Below are positions 26,157 to 36,154 of a stretch of 64,000 bases of DNA, one piece after another (position 1 is the stretch's first letter; every line of letters begins with the position of its first letter). The notes under the pieces are model-generated. The model saw only the letters and a list, made by a program, of their open reading frames with translations. It ran no database searches and had not been told where the DNA came from. Both the position numbers and the translations under genes were made by a program. The stretch is from Ruminobacter sp. (GTDB lineage: Bacteria; Pseudomonadota; Gammaproteobacteria; Enterobacterales; Succinivibrionaceae). Location: positions 1 through 64,000 of the forward strand of contig JAGAYS010000038.1 in assembly GCA_017940385.1 (NCBI GenBank), read 5' to 3'.

Positions 26157-27770
26157 TTGAGCAGAACAAAAGTCAGTCAGTCTTTAATAACAGACGCATA
26201 CGAATTAGTGGCTGAATCAAAGAAAAGAAAGCAGGTTGCCCTGAGGGACGGATCCTGCATGTTTAAGATTCCCGGTGATTCCATAGATCACAAGGCAATT
26301 CTCCCGGAAGCTCTCAGTGTTGTGTCACAGCTTAACCGTGCAGGATTTGAAGCCTACATCGTCGGCGGCGGGGTGAGGGATCTTATTCTCGGAGAGGAAC
26401 CTAAAGATTTTGACGTAACCACCAATGCCACACCGAATCAGATATGCAAGGTTGTCAAAAACTGCCAGAGAAGAATAATCGGCAGACGTTTTAAGATCGT
26501 GCACTGCGTGTTCGGACACCGTGAATCCCAGATAATCATTGAGGTTGCCACCTTCAGAAATAACGAGGAAAGTGCTGCGGGCAGAAGTTCTGGTGATGCC
26601 GGTATGCTTACTCGTGACAACAGCTACGGTGACAGCATTGAGGAGGATTCCAAGCGTCGCGACTACAGCATCAACGCACTTTACTATTCTCCGAAGAACC
26701 GCATCATCTATGATTTTCACGGCGGATATTATGACATTCTGAAGGGAACCATCGACATGATAGGTGATCCGGTTGTCCGCATTCATGAGGATCCTGCCAG
26801 AATTATCAGGGCATACCGTTTCGCTGCCAAACTCGGCTTTAAGATATCCGAAAGGACAATGAAGGGTTTTGAAGGCAACTTTTCCCTGATTAAGAACATC
26901 AACAGCAGCCGTCTGTTCGAGGAAGTGAATAAGTTCTTCCTTTCAGGCTACGGCTACAGGAGTTTTAAGGTTCTTAAGGAAAGCAATATTCTGAAGTTGT
27001 TTCTTACGGAGCAGGGCGTGGTTTTTGACAGCGACTACTTCAACGGTTTCATCGGTGAATCACTTAAGCGTTCCGATCTGCGTCACAGACAGGGTAAGCC
27101 GAACATGCCGGCATTTCTGTATGCCGTGCTGCTGTGGCCGCTGGTGAACAGCATGCTCAACAGGTTGCGTACGGCTCCTGGATTTATTCATTCCTCAGAA
27201 AAATCCATCATAGATCTGATTGGTGCCAAGGTTATAGCCTCTCAACTTGCCATTACCAATTTCCCTAACATGGTTCAGGATATCATAATGGAAATTTGGA
27301 GACTTCAGGCCGATCTGGATAACGGCATGGACGGCGTTGACAACGTGGAACACGTTATTGCCAATAAGTTCTTCAGGGCCGGTGTCGATTTCATGCGTCT
27401 GCGTGCATTTATGGATGATTCTCTTACCGATGCCTGCGAAAGCTGGGAGGAGGAGTACGAGTTTCAGAGCGCCAGGGCACTTATGTTCAGAAAGGCTAAA
27501 TCCCGCGGAAAATCAGGCGGCAGGGATGATGCCGACGTGGAGAGAACCATTGAGGAAATGGAAATTCTTAACAGCAGACGTGCCAAGGAAAGAGCCAGGG
27601 CTTCCGAAAGGGAGCAGTCTCTGAAGAAGGAACTAAAGAAGTCGGGAAGAAAGGCCCGCGGCCAGGAAAAAACCAAAACAAAATCAAGAAAAAAACGTTC
27701 CGGAAAAGAGAAGATAAAGGGCGGAAGCCGCAGGGGTGATGAAAGCCTGAATCTTACGGAGTGGATGTAG
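26157..27770 (+). CDS. pcnB: Poly(A) polymerase I
   Basis: A 537-residue nucleotidyltransferase that adds poly(A) tails to RNA and speeds its decay. The polymerase-beta-like head has the motif GGGVRDLILGEEPKDFDVTTNATP with the metal-binding aspartates, then RRIIGRRFKIVH, which distinguishes PcnB from CCA-adding enzymes. The C-terminus (from about residue 475) is strongly Lys/Arg-rich, as usual for RNA binding by PcnB. No ATG fits. I chose TTG 26157, 6 nt after CAGAGG. The codon just before it is ATT, and E. coli pcnB is known to use an AUU start, so ATT 26154 is an alternative. folK follows by about 110 bp. Confidence 0.94.
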   Translation: MSRTKVSQSLITDAYELVAESKKRKQVALRDGSCMFKIPGDSIDHKAILPEALSVVSQLNRAGFEAYIVGGGVRDLILGEEPKDFDVTTNATPNQICKVVKNCQRRIIGRRFKIVHCVFGHRESQIIIEVATFRNNEESAAGRSSGDAGMLTRDNSYGDSIEEDSKRRDYSINALYYSPKNRIIYDFHGGYYDILKGTIDMIGDPVVRIHEDPARIIRAYRFAAKLGFKISERTMKGFEGNFSLIKNINSSRLFEEVNKFFLSGYGYRSFKVLKESNILKLFLTEQGVVFDSDYFNGFIGESLKRSDLRHRQGKPNMPAFLYAVLLWPLVNSMLNRLRTAPGFIHSSEKSIIDLIGAKVIASQLAITNFPNMVQDIIMEIWRLQADLDNGMDGVDNVEHVIANKFFRAGVDFMRLRAFMDDSLTDACESWEEEYEFQSARALMFRKAKSRGKSGGRDDADVERTIEEMEILNSRRAKERARASEREQSLKKELKKSGRKARGQEKTKTKSRKKRSGKEKIKGGSRRGDESLNLTEWM

Positions 27771-27882
27771 ACGGTCTGAAAACGTTCGGACTGGTCTTAT
27801 GCCGGTATGAGAAACAATGACGCCGAGCCGTCATATGTTTCTCATGTTTATTCCGGTAGTGAATATGGAGTCTTACCTAATA

Positions 27883-28464
27883 ATGACTGAAAGCAAAAAG
27901 GTTTATATCGGCATGGGATCCAATCTTGGGGATTCCAGAAGGCATCTTCTTGAAGCTCTTAAAGAGATTGACGCCATACCGGGCGTAAGGGTTACGGCCT
28001 GCAGTTCACTGTATTCCACCAAACCTGTGGGGCCCCAGGATCAGAATTATTTCATAAATGCCGTGGCCGAGCTTGAAACAACCGTTGAAGCTCATGCACT
28101 TCTTAGGAAAATGTTTAAAATTGAGAATAGACATCACCGGGTCAGGGTGCGTCACTGGGGCGAGAGAACTCTTGATCTTGACGTGCTCTATTACGGCACA
28201 GAGACTTTTTGTGACGATGAACTTAAGGTTCCGCATCCGGAAATTTTCAACAGGGCCTTTGTGGTGTTTCCGCTTCTTGAAATCAATCCTGAATTTACAC
28301 ATACTGACGGCAAAAAACTTAGGGACGTGCTGCCTTCACTGCCTGCTGATGATGTCCGTGCCATGAGACGGCTTTCATATCTTGAGAACAGATCCGGAAG
28401 AGCTGGAGGCAGTGGGAAATGGCTTACGCTCAGGGCCTGGTCAAAGTATAGATACGGTTTATAA
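27883..28464 (+). CDS. folK: 2-amino-4-hydroxy-6-hydroxymethyldihydropteridine pyrophosphokinase
   Basis: A 193-residue folate-pathway kinase that transfers pyrophosphate from ATP to hydroxymethyl-dihydropterin. Family landmarks are VYIGMGSNLGD near the start, GPQDQNYFINAVAEL, RHWGERTLDLDVLYYG (metal-binding Asp pair) and VPHPEIFNRAFVVFPLLEI. ATG 27883 is chosen because the conserved fold begins five residues later, although upstream ATGs (27817, 27865) are in frame. The C-terminal 30 residues are an extension beyond the usual 160. It follows pcnB, as in E. coli, and precedes panB. Confidence 0.95.
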   Translation: MTESKKVYIGMGSNLGDSRRHLLEALKEIDAIPGVRVTACSSLYSTKPVGPQDQNYFINAVAELETTVEAHALLRKMFKIENRHHRVRVRHWGERTLDLDVLYYGTETFCDDELKVPHPEIFNRAFVVFPLLEINPEFTHTDGKKLRDVLPSLPADDVRAMRRLSYLENRSGRAGGSGKWLTLRAWSKYRYGL

Positions 28465-28531
28465 CCGGTTATAGACGGATAACCGGCGACGATAATGAGA
28501 TCAATTCATTGATTTTTTGTCATGTCAGCTG

Positions 28532-28540
28532 TGCTATAAT
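28532..28540 (+). promoter_or_regulatory. Extended -10 promoter upstream of panB
   Basis: TGCTATAAT (28532-28540) contains a perfect TATAAT with a TGn extension, about 100 bp before the panB start. The -35 region is poor. Confidence 0.5.
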
Positions 28541-28638
28541 CTACGCTTGTTAACCGCACCTGCGGTTTTGTTTTGTTTTTTGAGTCTAACTGATAAGCCG
28601 TATGTTTTATGTAAATGGCTGTACACGGAGGCGTTGTT

Positions 28639-29427
28639 ATGAGTGTTACGGTTTCAACTTTACAGAAGTTAAAGAATGAAAACAAAAAATTTGCAACCAT
28701 TACAGCATATGATGCGACTTTTGCACGTATTTTCGATGAGGCCGGCATAAGTGCCATTCTTATCGGCGATTCACTGGGAATGACCATTCAGGGGCGTGAC
28801 AGCACCGTGGCAGTTACCATTGATGATATGGCCTATCATACTGCCTGTGTAAGAAGGGGCGTCAGCAACGCGCTTATTCTTGCCGACATGCCTTTTATGA
28901 CCTGCTGCGACATCAGTTCAATGTGTGCCAATGCCGCAAGGCTTATGCGTGCCGGTGCCAATGTCGTAAAGATTGAAGGCGGTTCATTCCTCTGTGACGG
29001 TATTCGTACCCTCGTGAATAACGGTGTTCCGGTATGCGGACATCTAGGACTGACTCCTCAGTCCGTAAACGTGTTCGGCGGCTATAAGGTACAGGGTCGC
29101 GGGGATGCCGGAAAACGTCTTATGGATGAATGTCTTGCGGTAGCTGATGCGGGGGCTTCAATGATTGTTCTTGAATGCGTGCCTAAGGATCTTGCCGCGG
29201 AGATTACCAGAACCCTCAGCATTCCGGTAATCGGTATCGGTGCCGGCAACCAGACTGACGGTCAGGTTCTGGTTATGCATGATGCTCTGGGCTTCACCGT
29301 GGGACACACTCCTAAGTTCGCCTTTAATTTCCTTAAGGAAACGGGAAATGTATCCGATGCCATCAGGCTTTATGTTTCCATGGTTGAGTCCGGACAGTAT
29401 CCGACTGACGATCAGAGTTTTAATTAA
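28639..29427 (+). CDS. panB: 3-methyl-2-oxobutanoate hydroxymethyltransferase
   Basis: A 262-residue cytoplasmic enzyme that makes ketopantoate from ketoisovalerate and methylene-tetrahydrofolate, the first step of pantothenate synthesis. Landmarks are [44 protein letters not shown], the [21 protein letters not shown] block and [20 protein letters not shown]. The ATG at 28639 has a full GGAGG (28627-28631) at the right distance. The in-frame ATG at 28615 would place that site inside the gene. panC follows 66 bp later. Confidence 0.97.
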   Translation: MSVTVSTLQKLKNENKKFATITAYDATFARIFDEAGISAILIGDSLGMTIQGRDSTVAVTIDDMAYHTACVRRGVSNALILADMPFMTCCDISSMCANAARLMRAGANVVKIEGGSFLCDGIRTLVNNGVPVCGHLGLTPQSVNVFGGYKVQGRGDAGKRLMDECLAVADAGASMIVLECVPKDLAAEITRTLSIPVIGIGAGNQTDGQVLVMHDALGFTVGHTPKFAFNFLKETGNVSDAIRLYVSMVESGQYPTDDQSFN

Positions 29428-29493
29428 ATGGGGGATTTCCGTTTATCGATCCCTTAAGTATTTTGTGAAACGGAATAAAAAAAGAAGTTCTTT

Positions 29494-30354
29494 ATGAAAG
29501 TTGCAAACAGTATTACAGATATAAGAGACATAGTTGTTGGTTTTAAGAAGGAATTAGAGACCATTGCTCTGGTTCCTACCATGGGTAATCTGCATTGCGG
29601 TCATCTTGCACTTGTTGAAGAAGCTAAAAAAGCTGCCGACAGGGTTGTGGTGAGCGTGTTTGTTAATCCTATGCAGTTTGACCGTGCGGAAGATCTCAAG
29701 AGTTATCCGCGTACACTGGAAAACGATCTTGCCCTGCTTGAAAAGGCCGGTGTTGACGCTGTCTTCACTCCGACTCCTGAAATCATGTATCCGCAGGGGC
29801 TTAATTTCCAGTCATACATTGAAGTTCCGGATCTGTGCAACAGCCTTGAAGGTGCGTTAAGACCGGGGCATTTCAGAGGTGTTGCCACCGTAGTAAGCAA
29901 GTTGTTCAACATTGTTCAGCCTGATTTTGCCTGCTTCGGTCTCAAGGACTATCAGCAGGTGGCTCTCATTAAGGAAATGGTAAGGGATCTGAATTTCCAG
30001 CTTAAGATCATTGAAGTGCCTATCGTTCGCTATGAAGACGGGCTTGCCTATTCATCACGCAACAGCCTTCTCAATCAGGCAGAAAGATCACTTGCTCCGT
30101 TACTCAACAAGGCTCTTCAGTCTCTCGCCGAAAAGCTTGTTACCGCAAAGAAGCAGGATGAAATTAATGAACTTGTTGATGAAACCTGCAACTTCCTGGA
30201 TAACAAGGGGTTCAGAACAGACGACATTACCGTTGTTGATGCTCTGACGCTGAATCCTGAAATTGCCGGTTCAAAGAAGCTTGTAATTCTGGCTTCCGCA
30301 TATCTCGGTAAGGTGCGTCTGATTGATAACCTGGTTGTTGACAGACAGGCTTAA
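29494..30354 (+). CDS. panC: Pantothenate synthetase
   Basis: A 286-residue ligase that joins pantoate and beta-alanine through a pantoyl-adenylate. The ATP-binding HIGH-type motif appears as HCGH within PTMGNLHCGHLALVEEA. Also visible are VFVNPMQFDRAEDLKSYPRT, LRPGHFRGVATVVSKLFNIV, FGLKDYQQV and the second nucleotide-binding element SSRNS. The length is standard. It is cotranscribed with panB and ends with a strong terminator, so panD 1.2 kb further on is a separate unit. Confidence 0.97.
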   Translation: MKVANSITDIRDIVVGFKKELETIALVPTMGNLHCGHLALVEEAKKAADRVVVSVFVNPMQFDRAEDLKSYPRTLENDLALLEKAGVDAVFTPTPEIMYPQGLNFQSYIEVPDLCNSLEGALRPGHFRGVATVVSKLFNIVQPDFACFGLKDYQQVALIKEMVRDLNFQLKIIEVPIVRYEDGLAYSSRNSLLNQAERSLAPLLNKALQSLAEKLVTAKKQDEINELVDETCNFLDNKGFRTDDITVVDALTLNPEIAGSKKLVILASAYLGKVRLIDNLVVDRQA

Positions 30355-30438
30355 TATTCAGTTCCGTTTTCCCCGGAGGCCCGCATGAATCCGTCAGCAG
30401 TGTAAGGATGGGAACGGGGAAATGAGGTGATGTAAATA

Positions 30439-30470
30439 AATGCCGCAGTCATCTGACTGCGGCATTTTTT
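30439..30470. terminator. Terminator after panC
   Basis: Perfect 13-bp arms AATGCCGCAGTCA and TGACTGCGGCATT with a 2-nt gap, then TTTT on the plus strand. It may also serve the convergent DUF1508 gene. Confidence 0.9.
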
Positions 30471-30525
30471 CGTTCATAATAATAGATAGTTCGTTATTTA
30501 TTTTAAGTTTATGGCATTACTCAGC

Positions 30526-30894
30526 TCATTCTTTTACGGTTTCAGCTTCCGGAGCGTTCTTCTTGACGCTTTCGACCCCGTTTATGGCACTCTTTAAGGC
30601 CTTGTAGCCTTCGCTTACACCGATGATTTCGCCGTTTGTGGCCTTCAGTCTGAAGCGGAATTCGCCGGCCTTGTCGGTATAGATTTCGAACTTGGGATGC
30701 TTCAGAACCTCGAAGCCTTCCACAGTCTGGTTTTCAACATTTGCGACAGGAGCGTTTTTCTTAACGCTTTCAATGCCTTTCCTGCATGCAGGTTCACCTG
30801 AATAAACTTCTGATGTCAGAATAACTTCACCATTTGTGGCCTTCAAATCGAATTTGATGCCAGTATTGGTTTCTCTAATGACAAATTTGCCCAT
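30526..30894 (-). CDS. DUF1508 (YegP-like) protein with two tandem repeats
   Basis: A 122-residue protein made of two DUF1508 units. Unit 1 is FVIRETNTGIKFDLKATNGE...CRKGIESVKKNAP; unit 2 is FEIYTDKAGEFRFRLKATNGE...AINGVESVKKNAP. This is the architecture of the UPF0339/YegP family, small alpha-beta proteins of unknown function common in proteobacteria. It sits on the opposite strand between panC and panD and interrupts the pan genes. Its own promoter must lie in the 640-bp region upstream. Confidence 0.9.
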   Translation of the reverse strand: MGKFVIRETNTGIKFDLKATNGEVILTSEVYSGEPACRKGIESVKKNAPVANVENQTVEGFEVLKHPKFEIYTDKAGEFRFRLKATNGEIIGVSEGYKALKSAINGVESVKKNAPEAETVKE

Positions 30895-31536
30895 ACCAGT
30901 CCTCTTTATTTGATTAATCGTCTGCTGAAAGCCTTCCGTGAAATAAATTTACCGGCGGCTTGTTTTGTTCTTGTTAAACAGACAGTCATATTCTCTACTT
31001 TTCTCTATGTATTTTTCAAGAATTGTTAATAAAAAGTTTTAAGTTTGTCAATATATGTACAGTTTGGAAAAACTGCTGAAAATGCCTGTATTCAAGGATG
31101 GGTACGGCCTGCGGCGTTTTCGGTGACTGAGCGGTATTTTTCCGTTTGGGAGATTGAGAAGGAGTCTTTCGGCAGGATTACGCAGGGGCGCTTTTAAGCA
31201 GTTGTCCAAGGGGCTTTTATCCTCCCTGAAAGCAAAGCCGTAAATTATAAATTTGTCAAAAAATCAATTTTTAGCTGTTTATACATGGCGATTAATATAT
31301 AATGTGCACAATTTCAAAAAATTACGGCTGTTGATGTTAAAGCCATGGTGTCCCGGACTGACCTGTTCGGAACGGAACCATATGGGCAGACTGTGATTTT
31401 TTTTCTTTTTTAAACAGGTTGTTGTTGATAACAGATATTATTGAAATCCGGTGTCTTTATTAAATGATTTACCGTATCTGACGGAAGTTGATTTAGTAAG
31501 GATATCGTTTTTTCATGCATAAGGTAAGGTAACAAA
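30895..31536. other. Intergenic region between the DUF1508 gene and panD
   Basis: About 640 bp of AT-rich DNA with no supported gene. A perfect TATAAT at 31298-31303 could belong to a panD promoter, leaving a long leader of about 230 nt, but no good -35 is seen. The divergent half presumably holds the DUF1508 promoter. Confidence 0.35.
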
Positions 31537-31917
31537 ATGCAAAGGATTTTACTCAGAGGTAAGCTTCATCAGGCCAGGGTTACTCACTCCGTATTGAATT
31601 ATGAGGGATCCTGCGGCATTGATTTGGATCTTTTGGACGCCGCCGGCATTGCGGAACATGAACAGATTGATATCTATGTTGTGGAAAACGGTGCAAGATT
31701 TCATACCTATGCAATTGCTGCCGAAAGAGGATCTAAGGTTATTTCCTTAAACGGCGCTGCCGCCAGAATGGCAGCCGTCGGTGACAAGGTTATAATCTGT
31801 GCCTACGGTATTTTTGATGAAAGCGAGGTTAAGGATCACAAGCCTAGTCTCGTATACCTTAACGAAAAGAATGATATCGTGCGTACCAGCAAGGATATTC
31901 CGGTACAGCTCGGCTGA
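31537..31917 (+). CDS. panD: Aspartate 1-decarboxylase proenzyme
   Basis: A 126-residue pyruvoyl enzyme that makes beta-alanine for pantothenate. The self-cleavage site is visible as EGSCGID (Gly-Ser, about residues 24-25), where the Ser becomes the pyruvoyl cofactor. Other family marks are MQRILLRGKLHQARVTHS, GARFHTYAI, LNGAAARMAAVGDKVIICAYG. Normal length. It is preceded by AAGGTAAGGTAA and followed by a hairpin terminator. Confidence 0.97.
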   Translation: MQRILLRGKLHQARVTHSVLNYEGSCGIDLDLLDAAGIAEHEQIDIYVVENGARFHTYAIAAERGSKVISLNGAAARMAAVGDKVIICAYGIFDESEVKDHKPSLVYLNEKNDIVRTSKDIPVQLG

Positions 31918-31934
31918 TAGGTCTTATTTTTGTC

Positions 31935-31972
31935 AAACAGGCATGTCATTTATCTGAACATGCCTGTTTTTT
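31935..31972 (+). terminator. Terminator between panD and pth
   Basis: Arms AACAGGCATGT (31936-31946) and ACATGCCTGTT (31958-31968) with a T run. It ends just before the AGGAGG of pth. Confidence 0.8.
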
Positions 31973-31983
31973 CAGGAGGTTTC

Positions 31984-32571
31984 ATGACTGTTAAACTGAT
32001 AGCCGGACTTGGTAATCCCGGCAGTGAGTATGCTCATACCAGGCATAACATGGGTGTTGACGTCATGTACATGATTGCCGACAGATACGGAATCAGCCTG
32101 AGAACCGACAGTAAATACAACGGAGAAGTCGGCAGGGGCATGATTGAAGGTCAGGAAGTAAGACTCGTATTCCCGACAACCTACATGAATAAGAGCGGGG
32201 ACTCAATAGGTCCTTTAGCCAATTTTTTCAAGATAAAGCCTGAGGAAATTTTGGTCATTCATGATGAACTGGATCTGCCTCCGGGAGTTGCAAAATACAA
32301 GCTTGGCGGCGGTCCCGGCGGTCATAACGGGTTAAAGAGCATTATTGCCTGTCTCGGCAATTGTCAGAATTTTCACAGGCTCCGCATCGGTATAGGCAAG
32401 CCGGTTACCAGAGCTGAAATGATTAACTTTGTATTGGGTAAGCCGCCAAAGGCTGAAATGGAGCTTATTGAACAGGCTAAGCAGGCTGCAGTAGAATCCA
32501 TAGGTCTGCTGTTTACCCAGAATATTGCCAAAGCCACCAACATGCTTAACGGCTTCAAGGCAGGTCGATAA
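31984..32571 (+). CDS. pth: Peptidyl-tRNA hydrolase
   Basis: A 195-residue enzyme that frees tRNA from prematurely released peptidyl-tRNA. Motifs are IAGLGNPGSEYAHTRHNMG (catalytic His in RHN), PTTYMNKSG, IHDELDLPPG and GGGPGGHNGLKSI. ATG 31984 has AGGAGG (31974-31979) four bases upstream. An in-frame non-ATG start at 31930 lies inside the panD terminator and is rejected. ychF follows by 18 bp, so pth and ychF form an operon, as in E. coli. Confidence 0.97.
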   Translation: MTVKLIAGLGNPGSEYAHTRHNMGVDVMYMIADRYGISLRTDSKYNGEVGRGMIEGQEVRLVFPTTYMNKSGDSIGPLANFFKIKPEEILVIHDELDLPPGVAKYKLGGGPGGHNGLKSIIACLGNCQNFHRLRIGIGKPVTRAEMINFVLGKPPKAEMELIEQAKQAAVESIGLLFTQNIAKATNMLNGFKAGR

Positions 32572-32589
32572 TTTTAGGAGTATATAAAA

Positions 32590-33687
32590 ATGGGGTTTAA
32601 TTGTGGTATCGTGGGTTTACCTAACGTAGGTAAATCAACATTATTTAATGCATTAACCAAGGCAGGCATTGAAGCTGCAAACTTTCCGTTCTGTACAATT
32701 GAACCAAACACCGGTGTTGTACCTGTTCCGGATCCGAGACTTAATGCCCTGGCTAAAATTGACAAGCCGCTGAAGATCGTTCCTACAGCAATGGAATTCG
32801 TGGACATTGCCGGTCTGGTTAAAGGTGCATCCAACGGTGAAGGTCTTGGTAACAAGTTCCTTATGAACATTAAGGAGACCGATGCCATCGCTCATGTTGT
32901 ACGCTGTTTCGAAGATCCGAACATCATTCACGTAAGCGGAAAGATCAATCCTTCAGAAGATATCGAAGTTATTAACACAGAGCTTGCGCTTGCAGACCTC
33001 GATACCTGTGAAAAGGCCATCCACCGTCTGGAAAAGAAGGCTAAGGGTGGTGACAAGGATGCTCAGGCTTCAGTAAAGGTTCTGGAAAAGTGTCTTCCGG
33101 TACTTAACGACTGTAAGAAGCTCCTTACCCTGGAATTAAGCGATGAGGAAAAGGCTCTCATCCGTGAATGCAATTTCCTTACCTTAAAGCCTACCATGTA
33201 CATTGCCAATGTTGCCGAAGACGGATTCACCAATAACAAGTACCTCGACGAGGTTCAGGCAATTGCCGACAAGGAAGGAGCCGTTGTTGTTCCTGTCTGT
33301 GCCGCAGTGGAATCAGATCTCGCTTCAATGGAAGATGATGAACGTCAGGAATTTCTTGAAAGTCTCGGTCTTGAAGAACCTGGTCTTAACCGCGTAATTA
33401 GGGCAGGTTATAAGCTTCTTAAGCTTCATACCTATTTCACCGCCGGTGAAAAGGAAGTTCGTGCCTGGACTATTCCTGTAGGTGCCACTGCTCCAAAGGC
33501 TGCCGGTAAGATTCACACCGACTTCGAAAAGGGCTTTATCAGGGCAAATACTATAAGCTACGATGACTACATTACCTACAATGGTGAAGCCGGAGCCAAG
33601 GAAGCCGGTAAGATGAGAGCCGAAGGTAAGGATTACGTGGTTCAGGACGGTGACGTTATTACCTTCCTGTTCAATGTAAAGAAGTAG
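32590..33687 (+). CDS. ychF: Redox-regulated ATPase YchF (OLA1 family)
   Basis: A 365-residue TRAFAC-class NTPase that binds ribosomes and prefers ATP. The P-loop is [14 protein letters not shown], followed by the family signature [12 protein letters not shown], switch [11 protein letters not shown], a central helical coiled coil and a C-terminal TGS domain (from about residue 280). Its codon use is more biased than that of its neighbours, as expected for a well-expressed gene. It is paired with pth and closed by a terminator. Confidence 0.97.
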   Translation: MGFNCGIVGLPNVGKSTLFNALTKAGIEAANFPFCTIEPNTGVVPVPDPRLNALAKIDKPLKIVPTAMEFVDIAGLVKGASNGEGLGNKFLMNIKETDAIAHVVRCFEDPNIIHVSGKINPSEDIEVINTELALADLDTCEKAIHRLEKKAKGGDKDAQASVKVLEKCLPVLNDCKKLLTLELSDEEKALIRECNFLTLKPTMYIANVAEDGFTNNKYLDEVQAIADKEGAVVVPVCAAVESDLASMEDDERQEFLESLGLEEPGLNRVIRAGYKLLKLHTYFTAGEKEVRAWTIPVGATAPKAAGKIHTDFEKGFIRANTISYDDYITYNGEAGAKEAGKMRAEGKDYVVQDGDVITFLFNVKK

Positions 33688-33743
33688 CCGTGACGGTAAA
33701 GGCTTTCTGAGCATCGTTTCGTACCGTTGTTCAGCCGTTCTGC

Positions 33744-33776
33744 AGACCGGGTTCCCGTAAGGAATCCGGTCTTTTT
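33744..33776 (+). terminator. Terminator of pth-ychF
   Basis: A 12-bp stem from AGACCGGGTTCC with GGAATCCGGTCT (one G-T wobble), then TTTTTATT. Confidence 0.88.
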
Positions 33777-33934
33777 ATTGCTTAACCTCTAATGGAAAAT
33801 GACTGATGTTAATGCCGGACTGAAGAATACCAAAAACACGGTCGTGCATGTTACTTTAGGAAATATGGTTTAATACCATAAAACAAGTGAGAGCAGGGCA
33901 TTCTGCGGTGAATGCCGTAAGAAATACGAGGCTG

Positions 33935-34801
33935 TCAGATAATGCGGTCATCTGTCGGAATTTTTTCCGTTGAAAAATGTTCCGTTGCATATCTGAGAAT
34001 GTCTTCGGGCTTTTCGTGTTCAAGAGCGTCAGGAATGTCCTGTCCCAGAAATCTTACGGCCTTAACAAGAAGTTCGGAGGCATGAGCCGTGTCTATCGGT
34101 ACGGCATGATTCTGTTTGGAGTATTTATGTCCGTCGTCCTCCATGGCCAGAGGCAGATGAATGTATTCCGGTACCCTTTCATTTAATTCCCTGATAAAGG
34201 ATATCTGCATGAAGGTTTCGTAAAGAAAATCTGCTCCCCTAACCACTTCAGTGATGCCCGTGTCCATGTCGTCAAGAAGGCAGACGAGGTTATAGGCGTA
34301 AAGTCCGTCCCTTCTGCGGAGAACCATGTCCTGAACGTCAGGATGCGGATTTTTAACGATTCCTCTAATTTCATCCCTGTACTGATCCACGTAAATTGTG
34401 CTTCTGAAACGGATACTGCTGCCTTCAGTCTGAGGCAGGTTGAGATTTCTGCAGTGCCCGTTGTAGACCCCGCCCATTTTCCGGACGTCAGCCCTTGTGC
34501 ATGTACAGTAGTAGGTTTTGCCTTCCCGTATTAGTTCATCAAGGCGTTCCCGGTAGAAATCCAGTCTCTGGGTCTGACGGAGCACGGGACCGTCATATTC
34601 AAAGCCAAGAAGTTCAAGATCTCTTAATATTGCGTCACTGAATTCAGGTCGGCAGCGGGTTGTATCGATGTCTTCAATACGAAGATGCCAGAAACCTTTC
34701 CGGCTTCTGGCACGAAGATAACTTCCGGCAGCGGCCACCAGTGAGCCAAAGTGCAACCTGCCGCTCGGAGACGGGGCGAAGCGCCCGTGATAAGAGTCCA
34801 T
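33935..34801 (-). CDS. gluQ: Glutamyl-Q tRNA(Asp) synthetase
   Basis: A 288-residue truncated GluRS paralogue that attaches glutamate to queuosine in tRNA-Asp. The HIGH-like motif is FAPSPSGRLHFGSL, the zinc-binding region contains CTCTRADV, and the KMSKS-like loop reads HKYSKQN. The anticodon-binding domain of true GluRS is absent, which with the length defines GluQ. It begins 3 bp after dksA stops, the dksA-gluQ order of other gammaproteobacteria. Confidence 0.95.
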   Translation of the reverse strand: MDSYHGRFAPSPSGRLHFGSLVAAAGSYLRARSRKGFWHLRIEDIDTTRCRPEFSDAILRDLELLGFEYDGPVLRQTQRLDFYRERLDELIREGKTYYCTCTRADVRKMGGVYNGHCRNLNLPQTEGSSIRFRSTIYVDQYRDEIRGIVKNPHPDVQDMVLRRRDGLYAYNLVCLLDDMDTGITEVVRGADFLYETFMQISFIRELNERVPEYIHLPLAMEDDGHKYSKQNHAVPIDTAHASELLVKAVRFLGQDIPDALEHEKPEDILRYATEHFSTEKIPTDDRII

Positions 34802-34804
34802 TTA

Positions 34805-35257
34805 CTATTTGGCGCCCTGCTTTTCCTTGATTTCAGCAAGGTGCTTGCAGTTGATGCAGAGGTCAGCGGTAGGGCGGGCTTCAAGACGCTTGATACCGAT
34901 CTCTTCACCGCAGTCGTCACAGTAGCCATAGTCGTCTGAATCAAGCTTGCGGATGGTCTTTTCAATCTTCTTGACAAGCTTTCTTTCTCTGTCTCTGATT
35001 CTTAATTCGAGAGAGAATTCTTCTTCCTGAGCGGCACGGTCAATGTCGTCAGGGAAGTTGGTGGTTTCGTCGTTCATATGATCAACGGTGTTTGAAACCT
35101 CGGTCATTAACTGATCGCGCCAGCTTTCCAGAATCTTGCGGAAATGAGCCTTCTGCTTATCGTTCATGTATTCTTCGCCAGGCTGAACTTCATACGGTTT
35201 CAAGCCGGCAATGGCCAGAGGACTCAGCTCAATTAAATCCTTTTTGTTGTCGCTCAT
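34805..35257 (-). CDS. dksA: RNA polymerase-binding transcription factor DksA
   Basis: A 150-residue stringent-response cofactor that enters the RNA polymerase secondary channel with ppGpp. It has a coiled coil (about residues 35-110) with the tip [11 protein letters not shown] and a C-terminal four-Cys zinc finger ([25 protein letters not shown]). ATG 35257 has AGGAGA seven bases upstream. A longer reading frame from 35326 is not supported. It is followed by gluQ. Confidence 0.97.
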   Translation of the reverse strand: MSDNKKDLIELSPLAIAGLKPYEVQPGEEYMNDKQKAHFRKILESWRDQLMTEVSNTVDHMNDETTNFPDDIDRAAQEEEFSLELRIRDRERKLVKKIEKTIRKLDSDDYGYCDDCGEEIGIKRLEARPTADLCINCKHLAEIKEKQGAK

Positions 35258-36154
35258 AGTCTTTCTCCTAAAATGTCCATACCCGTGCAACGAGACACAG
35301 GGCATTCTGCACCGGTGCCGTAGCATGTGTTTATCACGTTTAAGTCCGTGAAGAACGGAACCGGTTCCTGAATAAAAATAAATTCACTAGAATATACATT
35401 ACTTGAGGCATATATTCAAAGACTTATGTCAAATTCTTTCGCATAAATATGAAGTCTGGCCTAGGTTTTGCCTCCTGCGGCTCCGTCTTAACTGCGGGAG
35501 CTGGCTACGGCATGCATAAACAGTGACGTAAAAGCATCAGGTCATGATTTAATTCTTTTTCATTTTTCCTTTTATCTGAAATCTTTTTTTATAAAAAATA
35601 GATCTCTGTCAAAAGAAGTCGTCATGGATGTTTATTAGTTGAACGCATGGAGGTTTTTGCCTCTGAGAAATCCTGCTGTCAGTCAGGAATTACCCGTATT
35701 CCGTTCACGCTTCATACAGTGAGCGCCGGGTTGAATTCCGGTCCGGTGAAGGACTGCCGGAAATGTTTGCGGTCATACCTCATTTCTGCTACGTCTATTT
35801 TTGTGTAACCAATCATGCTATCAATGATATAATAATGCGAAATTTTTTGTCCTTTTCCTGACCTGTGCATACAGGTATGACAGCGGAAGGCCGGTATAAT
35901 CCAGGATGGCTTATTACCTTTTGCCGGTATTTCTATTTCTGGGCCCTGCCGCTTTCGGAAGAGGGACATTCCGTTCTTCGGGGACGGAAATTCTTCCAGA
36001 TTTGAGCCGGCATCACAAAAATTACACGGATGTTTGATTAAGCGACGGGTTGCGCCGTGCAGCGGGAAAATTCTGATTTCCGCAGCGGCGTTCATGTCGG
36101 AACGACGGGCATCGGCATTTTAGATGTCTGATTTTGGGGACAGTGTTAATTTTT
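35258..36154. other. Long intergenic region between dksA and mrcB
   Basis: About 900 bp between divergent genes. It must hold both promoters. 35340-35640 is AT-rich with no clear consensus promoter. 35640-36120 is richer in G+C. A 127-codon minus-strand frame there lacks a ribosome site and any recognisable family. I see no RNA gene. Confidence 0.35.

Noticed and set aside
35712..36095. 127-codon minus-strand reading frame between dksA and mrcB
   Set aside because: No ribosome site, no recognisable family and no neighbour suggesting cotranscription. It looks like chance opening in GC-richer intergenic DNA.
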